Shown: positions 14,759 to 21,444 of the stretch, piece by piece
Numbering within the stretch: the stretch's first letter is position 1
Layout of the letters: the number at the start of each line of letters is the position of its first letter
NCBI RefSeq assembly: GCF_001907975.1
Contig: NZ_CP017836.1
Coordinates: forward strand, 1 to 36,988
Direction of reading: 5' to 3'
DNA from: Silvanigrella aquatica
GTDB lineage: Bacteria; Bdellovibrionota_B; Oligoflexia; Silvanigrellales; Silvanigrellaceae
DNA length: 36,988 nucleotides
Made by a program: the position numbers and the translations under genes
Notes under the pieces: generated by a model
Database searches by the model: none
Seen by the model: only the letters and a program-made list of their open reading frames with translations
Told to the model about the DNA's origin: nothing

Positions 14759-16609
14759 ATGAGTCGAACTCTTATAATTGCTGAAAAACCAAATGCAGGT
14801 CGTGAAATTGCTGAAGCTCTAGGTGCACACAAAAAAATTGATGGTGGTTTAGAATCTGATAGTTATGTAGTCTCGTGGGCTGCTGGGCATTTAGTAACCT
14901 TGAAAGAACCCCATGAATATAAAGAAGAGTGGAAGGAATGGAGCTTTGAAACATTGCCAATTTTACCTGAAAGATATGAGTTAAAAATATCCTCAAAAGA
15001 AACTCAAAAACAATTTAATGTATTGAAAAAATTTTTAAATGCTAAAGATATAAATCGTGTAGTCAACGCATGCGATGCGGGGCGAGAAGGTGAACTAATC
15101 TTTGATTACATTTATAGATTATCAGGCTCAAAAATTCCAGCTTTTAGGCTCTGGACATCGGCAGCTTTAACAGCAGATGCTATTAAAAGGGAGTTTCAAA
15201 AACTTAAACCAATCGAAGATTTTAATGGGTTACGGTTAGCAGCAAGGGCAAGGTCTACCGCTGACTGGACAATAGGATTAAACTCAACAAGAGCCATAAC
15301 TTTAGCTGCTCAAAAAAATGGAAGTAAAGGGGTATTTTCAGTTGGTCGTGTACAAACTCCAACTCTCTATTTCATACTGGCAAGAGAATTAGAAATTAAA
15401 GGTTTTAAACCACAAACTTTTTTTACAATTAAAGCTAATTTTCAGACTGAAAAAAATGAAGGGTTTATTGCAAATTATGAGTTTCAAAATGAAGGCAAAA
15501 TGTCTTCTCAAATTTTTTCAAGTGTTGATGCCAAAAGCATCATGACTTCATGCGAAAATAAAGAGGCAATAATCAAAAAAGTAGACTCAAAAGAAGGCTC
15601 AAGCGTTCCACCATTTCTATTTGATTTGACTGATCTACAAAAAGAATGCAATAAACGGTTTTCTTTGAGTGCTGAACAAACTTTAGAAGTAGCTCAAAGC
15701 CTGTATGAAAAACATAAATGTTTAAGCTATCCAAGGACAGAGTTTAAACACCTAACTGATGATAATAGGCAAATGATTTCAGGAATTTTAGAAGCATTAA
15801 AAGGTTCATACGATCAAAAATTTTTAGACCAAGTTGAACAAACTTATAAAAATGAAAATAAAAGAATATTTGATAGTTCAAAAGTTGGTGATCACCATGC
15901 CTTGCTTCCTACATCAGCAACACCCAAAAACCTTTCTGATATTGAACAAAAAGTTTATGATTTAGTAGTAAAAAGATTTCTTGCCGCATTTGCCCCCAAT
16001 CATGAATTTACTTCTTCAATAATTGCAGCCTTATGTGAAGATAAATATTTATTTATCACACGTGGGAAAATGACCAAAAAATTAGGCTGGAAACAAATAC
16101 AAAATGAAGTTGATGAAGATGAAAAAGACGATAAAAAAGAAGAAGAACAGAAGCTTCCTTCATTAAGCGTTGGTGATAAAGTTAAAATTACAAAACTGAA
16201 CTTAAAAGAGGATAAAACCAAAGCTCCACCACGCTATAATGATGCTTCTCTTTTATCAGCTATGCAAAATCCTGCTTCAAAAACCAATGATAAAGAAGAA
16301 AAAGAACAACTCAAAATTTGTGGTCTAGGAACTCCTGCTACACGAGCCGCTATTATAAAAAATTTAGAAACAAAAGAATATATAAAACGTGAAAAAAAGA
16401 ATCTAATTCCTACAGAAAAGGCATTTGAACTATTTAAAATGCTTCAAAAATATAAACAAAATTTCCTTTACAATCCGATATTAACCGCTGACTGGGAAAA
16501 AAACCTTCAGGAAATAGAAAAAGAACCTAAAAAATCGCTTCAATTTCTTGAGAATTTAAATAAATTAACAAAAGACATAGTTACTAATGTAAAAAAAAAT
16601 ATTAACTAG
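14759..16609 (+). CDS. topB: DNA topoisomerase III (type IA)
   Basis: A 616-residue type IA topoisomerase, which decatenates single-stranded regions during replication and transfer. It begins with the Toprim strand TLIIAEKPNAGREIAEAL, has VNACDAGREGELIF with the metal-binding acids, WTIGLNSTRA, VFSVGRVQTPTL, and the active-site Tyr in SYPRTE (about residue 324). The C-terminal core ends LGTPATRAAIIKNLE and VTADWEKNL-like LTADWEKNLQEIE. A short acidic insert (DEDEKDDKKEEEQK) occurs at about 455-468, and the zinc-finger tail of chromosomal TopA is absent. GGAAATAATTTC precedes the ATG. Plasmid-encoded Topo III is common on conjugative plasmids and ICEs. Confidence 0.95.
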   Translation: MSRTLIIAEKPNAGREIAEALGAHKKIDGGLESDSYVVSWAAGHLVTLKEPHEYKEEWKEWSFETLPILPERYELKISSKETQKQFNVLKKFLNAKDINRVVNACDAGREGELIFDYIYRLSGSKIPAFRLWTSAALTADAIKREFQKLKPIEDFNGLRLAARARSTADWTIGLNSTRAITLAAQKNGSKGVFSVGRVQTPTLYFILARELEIKGFKPQTFFTIKANFQTEKNEGFIANYEFQNEGKMSSQIFSSVDAKSIMTSCENKEAIIKKVDSKEGSSVPPFLFDLTDLQKECNKRFSLSAEQTLEVAQSLYEKHKCLSYPRTEFKHLTDDNRQMISGILEALKGSYDQKFLDQVEQTYKNENKRIFDSSKVGDHHALLPTSATPKNLSDIEQKVYDLVVKRFLAAFAPNHEFTSSIIAALCEDKYLFITRGKMTKKLGWKQIQNEVDEDEKDDKKEEEQKLPSLSVGDKVKITKLNLKEDKTKAPPRYNDASLLSAMQNPASKTNDKEEKEQLKICGLGTPATRAAIIKNLETKEYIKREKKNLIPTEKAFELFKMLQKYKQNFLYNPILTADWEKNLQEIEKEPKKSLQFLENLNKLTKDIVTNVKKNIN

Positions 16610-16621
16610 AAAGGGTATATT

Positions 16622-16903
16622 ATGAATATTATAGACGGTAAAATTGAAATAGTAACAAAAATATCTAAGATTCCAGAGCCTTTTAATGAAAGTAACAATG
16701 AAAAATCATTTTTAATTAATAATAATAATTATTCAATTAAAGTAAGTTTTCCTAATAAAACATTTACTAGAATGCAAGAAAATGCGTCAAAATTTGAAAG
16801 TTGGATTTGTGCTATTAATGGAAAAATTAAGAATATTGAAGAAAATATTATAGAACTTAGTGAGCCAACTTTTCAAGTATTTGAAAATAAAAAGAAAAAA
16901 TAA
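16622..16903 (+). CDS. Small protein after topB, possibly OB-fold
   Basis: A 93-residue protein beginning 12 bp after topB, with AAAGGG before its ATG. The pattern of short strands and the end SWICAINGKIKNIEENIIELSEPTFQVFE recalls the last strands of SSB-like OB folds (…EPxxQVFE), so a nucleic-acid-binding role beside Topo III is possible. The similarity is weak. Its stop codon abuts the stop of the convergent replication gene without a gap and no terminator lies between them. Confidence 0.45.
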   Translation: MNIIDGKIEIVTKISKIPEPFNESNNEKSFLINNNNYSIKVSFPNKTFTRMQENASKFESWICAINGKIKNIEENIIELSEPTFQVFENKKKK

Positions 16904-18808
16904 TCACATACTTCTACTTATTTCAATAATCTTTCTGTACCCAAAAATCCTATTTTCTAAGCAATAAGCAAACAATTGCTCAATTTTTCTTGAAGAAAAA
17001 TCGTATTTTTTCTTAATTGAAAGCATAGCACAAATAAATTTATTATCCGAAAAACCCTTCATATTACATAATATTGATTGAATAAAAAGTGACAAACTTC
17101 CAGATATAGACTTAGCCTTTAAAATATAATTTTGATTAAAAAGAAATATTTCTTCAACATCTAATTCATGTTCTTCTAATACTGAAAACTTTTTGTATTT
17201 TTCAGTATTAATCTTATGAACAGCTATTTTTAAATTATCTTCAAATCCATATACATGAATCATGTTATCCAAAATTAATAATTTAACTTTCTTTTTTGAG
17301 TGTTTTAACCCACATGAATAATACTTCCCGTGGAAATACAAAAAGCCGTCAGATCTCAAAATATAAAATTTCTTAATATGTAAGAGATCGGTAGAAAGAC
17401 GGCATGCTTGGATATTCCTACTAAGACTTATTGTATAACCCCCCTCTGCCGCCGGGGTGGCGGCTTTTTTAGCTAAATTACATGGCAAATACTCGCTAAT
17501 CCATTCTGGCAACTCTTCTCTTATCCATCCCTCCAATTCCCTTCTATTTCTATAAATAGAATTTATTGTGGCTTTAAGTTGGGATTTTTTGCACGATTTT
17601 TTAGCATTTTCACAATCTGGAATAATCTTCACCATTTCAGTTAAACATTTTAAAGCATTTTCTGAGTCGATTCCTGACCATTTCATAGCTAAAGCCCATG
17701 AGACAATTGCACTATTCCTAGAGCCGTCCAATACGTTTTCTGGGCGTATTAAATTCAATTTTAATTCACTTGGTTGATAATTCCATATAGATAAAGCCCT
17801 TTGTATCATTTTATGCAAATTTCTAGTTTCTTTAACTGATATTCTGATTGTATTATCTATAGTTTTATCTATGTTAAATAATTCTTTTATCTCTTTTTTA
17901 TCCCAAAATTTACCATATATATTTCTTTTTTCTGTCGCCATTATTTCTGCTATTTGTTCATAGTTTAACTCAACAGTGTTAATTTTTGCATAGCTAATAT
18001 TATTTAAATAATCCTGATCTGTTGTTACTTTATTTTCAAATAGTGTTGAATTTATTTCAATAGGTTGATACATACCAAGTACAAATAAGAACAACCGAGC
18101 TATTTTTACTTCAAGCCTTAAGTCAGGATAGAGTCTATTTCCCCTCTTTATTCCTAATTTTTCAAGCATTTCTTCGCAAGCATTGTTCAAATTATTTAAA
18201 TAATTTACTCTTACAGCTCCCAATTTTTTTGCTGATTTCTCAATGTTTTTAGTTAGTATTTGGTTAGAATGAACTAAATTTTCATGATTTCTATATGTAG
18301 AGAAAAGCAATTTTAACCCTCTCCCCGCTGGATCTGCTCCTATTCCCAATTCATTGAAACAGGTAATTAAATTTGATTGGATTTTGCGGGCAAGCAATTG
18401 AGCTTGAATTGATTCTGAAATTAAAGGGAGGGGTGCTAAGCCTATTAATATGTGAATACCTCGCTTAGAACGGCTTAAAATAACTTTTTCGATTTGCCTT
18501 TTAATACCAGGATATTTTTCAAGTTCTCTTGAAATCAAAGTCCATGATACAACCCCGTTTTCATCTTTCCAGGAATCAATTGTTTTTTCAGCATCGATAT
18601 CTAAACGTATGTATCTAAGAACTTCTGAGCCGTCTTGGTTATAAAGATATGTTGATTGTAGCTCTGGATTATCTGTTCTGTTACATCTTTGTGGGACTAG
18701 CTCACCATTTAAATCTGGAACCAAACGATAATATATGAATCTACCACCTACATAGCCTGTATATTTTGGTTTATACTTTTGTTTTAACTGAGCGGGGGAA
18801 GAGGTCAT
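16904..18808 (-). CDS. Putative replication protein: AEP-type primase domain with IstA-like C-terminal region
   Basis: A 634-residue protein, the only replication-initiator candidate here. The N-terminus matches archaeo-eukaryotic primases: YIRLDIDAE (Asp70, Asp72), SRSKRGIHI (His119) and ADPAGRGLKLLFSTYRN (Asp159). A helical PriCT-like segment follows at about 360-425 (SAIVSWALAMKWSGIDSENAL). After a linker (KKAATPAAEGG) the C-terminus reads FYILRSDGFLYFHGKYYSCG ... IHVYGFEDNLKIAVHKI and FSSRKIEQLFAYCLENRIFGYRKI, which resembles the beta-barrel and helical tail of IS21 IstA transposases. The start is ATG 18808 with a G6 SD that can be buried in two hairpins. The primase call is firmer than the C-terminal one. 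Confidence 0.6.
   Translation of the reverse strand: MTSSPAQLKQKYKPKYTGYVGGRFIYYRLVPDLNGELVPQRCNRTDNPELQSTYLYNQDGSEVLRYIRLDIDAEKTIDSWKDENGVVSWTLISRELEKYPGIKRQIEKVILSRSKRGIHILIGLAPLPLISESIQAQLLARKIQSNLITCFNELGIGADPAGRGLKLLFSTYRNHENLVHSNQILTKNIEKSAKKLGAVRVNYLNNLNNACEEMLEKLGIKRGNRLYPDLRLEVKIARLFLFVLGMYQPIEINSTLFENKVTTDQDYLNNISYAKINTVELNYEQIAEIMATEKRNIYGKFWDKKEIKELFNIDKTIDNTIRISVKETRNLHKMIQRALSIWNYQPSELKLNLIRPENVLDGSRNSAIVSWALAMKWSGIDSENALKCLTEMVKIIPDCENAKKSCKKSQLKATINSIYRNRRELEGWIREELPEWISEYLPCNLAKKAATPAAEGGYTISLSRNIQACRLSTDLLHIKKFYILRSDGFLYFHGKYYSCGLKHSKKKVKLLILDNMIHVYGFEDNLKIAVHKINTEKYKKFSVLEEHELDVEEIFLFNQNYILKAKSISGSLSLFIQSILCNMKGFSDNKFICAMLSIKKKYDFSSRKIEQLFAYCLENRIFGYRKIIEISRSM
17345..17403 (-). 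other. Hairpin with U run inside the replication gene (coding strand)
   Basis: On the minus strand GCCGTC...GATCTC...GAGATC...GACGGC followed by CTTTTTG: two nested paired arms around an AT-rich loop. It lies at the boundary between the primase half and the IstA-like half and looks like a weak terminator or attenuator. Confidence 0.35.
17448..17470 (+). terminator. Rightward intrinsic terminator inside the replication gene (antisense)
   Basis: GCCGCC, loop GGGGT, GGCGGC, then T6 on the + strand. It is a textbook terminator embedded antisense in the replication gene, about 545 bp past the end of the convergent topB operon, which has no other terminator. Confidence 0.7.
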
Positions 18809-18863
18809 TCTATATCCCCCCGCTTATTTCACTCCATTGTTTAATAGGTATAGGTGGGGGGAT
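18791..18863 (-). promoter_or_regulatory. Leader switch that can mask the ribosome-binding site of the replication gene
   Basis: In the leftward mRNA the SD region AGCGGGGGGAU lies just before the ATG. GGGGGGAT (read from 18814-18821) can pair with an upstream ATCCCCCC (from 18856-18863), and AGCGGGGG (from 18817-18824) can pair with CCCCCGCT in codons 5-7 (from 18791-18798). Both stems are 8 bp and perfect, exclude each other and hide the SD. Such G/C runs are very unlikely by chance in this AT-rich DNA. Confidence 0.6.
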
Positions 18864-18940
18864 TTTATTTAAACCATATCCGAAAGATTTTGCAGTGCTA
18901 ATTTGTATATCGATAATGATAAAGAGTGATATTTTTATTC

Positions 18941-18968
18941 TTGACGAGGAAAATTGATATGCTAACAT
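18941..18968 (+). promoter_or_regulatory. Candidate promoter of the rightward non-coding RNA
   Basis: TTGACG (18941-18946), 16 bases, TAACAT (18963-18968), followed 6 bases later by the first base of the closing stem of the RNA. Confidence 0.45.
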
Positions 18969-18974
18969 ATATAT

Positions 18975-19143
18975 GTGGCTCTCTCTGTTAAGGGTTTGCA
19001 CCCACCCACTGCCAATGGGTTTTAGTGCTGCTGCGCTCTCTGCCAGCATTTATAATAACAGGTCGAGCTTGAATCGAAAAGAGCCACTTACCAATTTTTA
19101 GTTTGAACTTGAACATAGCCCTGACAACTGTCAGGGTTTTTTG
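18975..19143 (+). ncRNA. Putative structured plasmid RNA upstream of the replication gene
   Basis: A GC-richer stretch framed by a promoter-like sequence and an intrinsic terminator. An 8-bp closing stem pairs GTGGCTCT (18975-18982) with AGAGCCAC (19080-19087). Inside are GGGT-TTGC-ACCC, ACCCA...TGGGT and TGCTG...CAGCA hairpins. No ORF with a ribosome-binding site fits. It is divergent from, not antisense to, the replication gene, so a trans-acting copy-control RNA or a replication-origin structure are both possible. No known RNA family was recognised. Confidence 0.5.
19119..19142 (+). terminator. Rightward intrinsic terminator
   Basis: CCCTGAC, loop AACT, GTCAGGG, then T6. It is a strong stem with a perfect U tract, ending the putative RNA that starts near 18975. 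Confidence 0.85.
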
Positions 19144-19346
19144 TTTCTTTATTTTTTTGATATTGGCTTCCATTCCAACCATAAAAATAAAATAATAATT
19201 TTTTATTAATTTTTTTAAATTAAAATGAGATCGAGTTGGTATTATATTGCTCTTATCATCTTTTTGTAATTTAAAATTACTATTTAATTTTATGCAACTC
19301 ATTCCCATATATTACACGCTGTATTTTTTTACTAATTAATTACAAT

Positions 19347-19542
19347 TTAGATAGTCGGAACCTCTGAAAAAACGCTAAAATATTTTATTTCCCTTTTTTC
19401 TTCCCATGCTTTATCTTTTTCTACTAAATTATTATAGTGATATTTCATTACATTAATTGCTTTATAAATTCTTACAAAGAGATAAATGGTGTTTTAATTC
19501 TCTAGAAATATCTTTATTTTGATTAATTTGTGAATAAGTCAT
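19347..19542 (-). pseudogene. Small gene at the end of the transfer operon, interrupted by a frameshift
   Basis: AAAGGAGG with an ideal 8-base spacer precedes ATG 19542. The zero frame gives 26 residues (MTYSQINQNKDISREL..., stop at 19462). One frame change near 19470-19484 would extend it to a stop at 19347, giving about 65 residues with a charged helical look (VMKYHYNNLVEKDKAWEEKRE). Either a 26-residue peptide is made or a small gene has been broken. Function unknown. It is the last gene of the leftward trb operon. Confidence 0.4.
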
Positions 19543-19564
19543 TGTTAAATCCTCCTTTAAATAT

Positions 19565-20440
19565 TTATATCGCAAAGTAATCATAGTCACCGATAACTTT
19601 AATATTATTTTTAATATTGTTATAGTTTATTCTTGATCTATTTAACTCTATGTTAAATAGATCATTAGTTCTTTTATGCTTATAATGTTCGCAATCGTTT
19701 AAAACACAGGAAAATAAATTAAATATATTTTCATTAAATTCATATTCATGCTTTTTTATGTTATATTTATTCCATGACGATATATGAAACATAATTTCAC
19801 ATATTTCTTCTTTTTTCTTAAAAGAAAGCAATTTATTTAAAGCAATAATAAAATCTATATTCTCAAAATATGAAAGAAAATTTATAAAATTCAAATTACT
19901 TTTAATACTAAAAGACTTTATATAAATAAATAATTCATCTAATATATTTTTTTCAATTATTTTATACATATTTCTCAGAATTTGTGCGCATTTGTAGTTA
20001 TACATACAATTTCCATAATTATTAAAAACATAAATAAGAGCAAATGATGTATCTTCAAAATTAGTAATATATTTTGATATTTCTTTTAAAGACTTTGCAT
20101 TTAAAAGTCCTTCTGGTAGCAATGCAGAGTCATCTAAAATATATTTTGTATGAAATCCTTCAAATGTTTTGTCATTTGATTGGTAAATTCTTTTTAACTC
20201 AGGATAGTGCAATTCCACTTCTGAAACATAAAAGTTATTATATAAATAATGGTGAAAATATTTAGCTTGACTTATTTTAAATTTTTCAGAAACAATTTTA
20301 TAACACCTATCTAAAGATTTTTGTTTCACAAATGTATCTAATTCATCCATCTTATTATCAAAAATTAGTTGCTTTATATTATTGTATTCTCTACTCATTC
20401 CATTGTTACATTTTAAGTCATTATCAATTATTATTTCCAT
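19565..20440 (-). CDS. Unknown 291-residue protein in the trb operon tail
   Basis: Not recognised. It is mostly alpha-helical, rich in Asn, Tyr, Phe and Lys, without a signal peptide or membrane segment, so cytoplasmic. A region of helix repeats is suggested by the spacing of hydrophobic blocks (about 120-230: FALIYVFNNYGN, LDELFIYIKSF, LNFINFLSYFENIDFIIALNKLLSF). AAAGGA precedes the ATG at 20440. It lies 21 bp after the cysteine-rich gene, in the position where transfer operons carry accessory genes acting early in the recipient. Confidence 0.55.
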   Translation of the reverse strand: MEIIIDNDLKCNNGMSREYNNIKQLIFDNKMDELDTFVKQKSLDRCYKIVSEKFKISQAKYFHHYLYNNFYVSEVELHYPELKRIYQSNDKTFEGFHTKYILDDSALLPEGLLNAKSLKEISKYITNFEDTSFALIYVFNNYGNCMYNYKCAQILRNMYKIIEKNILDELFIYIKSFSIKSNLNFINFLSYFENIDFIIALNKLLSFKKKEEICEIMFHISSWNKYNIKKHEYEFNENIFNLFSCVLNDCEHYKHKRTNDLFNIELNRSRINYNNIKNNIKVIGDYDYFAI

Positions 20441-20461
20441 TTTAAAATCCTTTATTATTAT

Positions 20462-20980
20462 CTACCAAGGAGTTTCAGTAGAAAATTTTCTCCCATTACA
20501 ATTATAAAGTATCTTAAATTCTTTGTTATTATGAAATATTTTCTTTAAATTATAATTACAACTATTACAGATATAAATATGTTTATACATATCACTACAT
20601 TCATTCATTCCTGACTCTTTTAGTTGCATTTCCGTAAGCGACATAACATAATAATCATTATCTTGTTTATCCCCGCACAAATTGCAATCAGTCTTATACT
20701 TTTCATTACTAGAAAGACATTCTTTATTAAAATTTATTTCTTGATCTAAAATTGATAGTGAAATTTTTTCTAGATTTGAACCGCAATCAAAGCACAATAA
20801 ACAAATATCATTTATATAATTTACATACTGAGCATTTGCACTTCCTGCACAATATGAAAAATCGAATATTTTTGAGTATGATTTTATTTCTTTATTACAT
20901 GCAGCACAATACCCCCATTCAGATTCTTTTAATTCAGACTTATTCAAAGAAATAATATCATTTTCAGTTGAAGAAAACAT
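20462..20980 (-). CDS. Cysteine-rich protein with two zinc-ribbon-like modules
   Basis: A 172-residue protein with two related halves. Each has a CxxC knuckle, then about 40 residues, then a second cysteine cluster and the phrase NL-K-I. First half: YCAAC ... CLLCFDCGSNLEKI; second half: DCNLC ... YICNSCNYNLKKI. Each probably binds one zinc ion. The leader phrase LNKSELKESEWG recurs as LTEMQLKESGMN. No family is recognised. GGAGG precedes the ATG. It is part of the trb operon tail with the two unknown genes around it. A nucleic-acid or protein binding role is inferred from the zinc modules alone. Confidence 0.6.
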   Translation of the reverse strand: MFSSTENDIISLNKSELKESEWGYCAACNKEIKSYSKIFDFSYCAGSANAQYVNYINDICLLCFDCGSNLEKISLSILDQEINFNKECLSSNEKYKTDCNLCGDKQDNDYYVMSLTEMQLKESGMNECSDMYKHIYICNSCNYNLKKIFHNNKEFKILYNCNGRKFSTETPW

Positions 20981-21009
20981 AAAAATAGAACCTCCATAGT
21001 TAATTAAAG

Positions 21010-21444
21010 TTAGCTAAAACAAAATATTGGGTGTTGATAATTCTTGATTGAAAATTCTGTCCAGTATATAAGCCAATCGAGTATTTCAATACAAAATTTA
21101 GGATAAGATTCTGTTAATAATTCAAGTTTCTTTTGTTTAAAAATTGTTAAATGATGTTTTGTTAATAAAGCTATGTTTGCTTCTTGGAACAAAGAATATT
21201 CAAAAATTCCATATTCTCCAGCGTCATCAGCGTCATTTCTGATTTGTTCCTTACTAAAATATTTTCTTAGACCTGTAACTTCAATGAATTCATCCATTGT
21301 TCTATTACTCAAATTTATTTCATTCTTTCCTTCAATTGGAGCATTTCTATCATATACTTCCTCAACATTAAAATGAATATAAGAACAACTTTCTGGATCT
21401 TCTGGTACAATTTTTAGTTTCCCAATACCTAATTTTATAGTCAT
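21010..21444 (-). CDS. Unknown 144-residue protein coupled to the VirB4 gene
   Basis: Not recognised. It is soluble and acidic, with a beta-rich first half (IKLGIGKLKIVPEDPESCSYIHFNVEEVYD) and a helical second half ending in an aromatic stretch (CIEILDWLIYWTEFSIKNYQHPIF). Its ATG overlaps the stop of the VirB4-type gene by 4 bp, so translation is coupled. It may be an accessory to the secretion ATPase or an unrelated passenger. Confidence 0.55.
   Translation of the reverse strand: MTIKLGIGKLKIVPEDPESCSYIHFNVEEVYDRNAPIEGKNEINLSNRTMDEFIEVTGLRKYFSKEQIRNDADDAGEYGIFEYSLFQEANIALLTKHHLTIFKQKKLELLTESYPKFCIEILDWLIYWTEFSIKNYQHPIFCFS

Noticed and set aside
16904..17470. IS21 insertion sequence
   Set aside because: Only an IstA-like C-terminal region is seen, fused in frame to the primase; there is no catalytic DDE core, no istB and no terminal inverted repeats.
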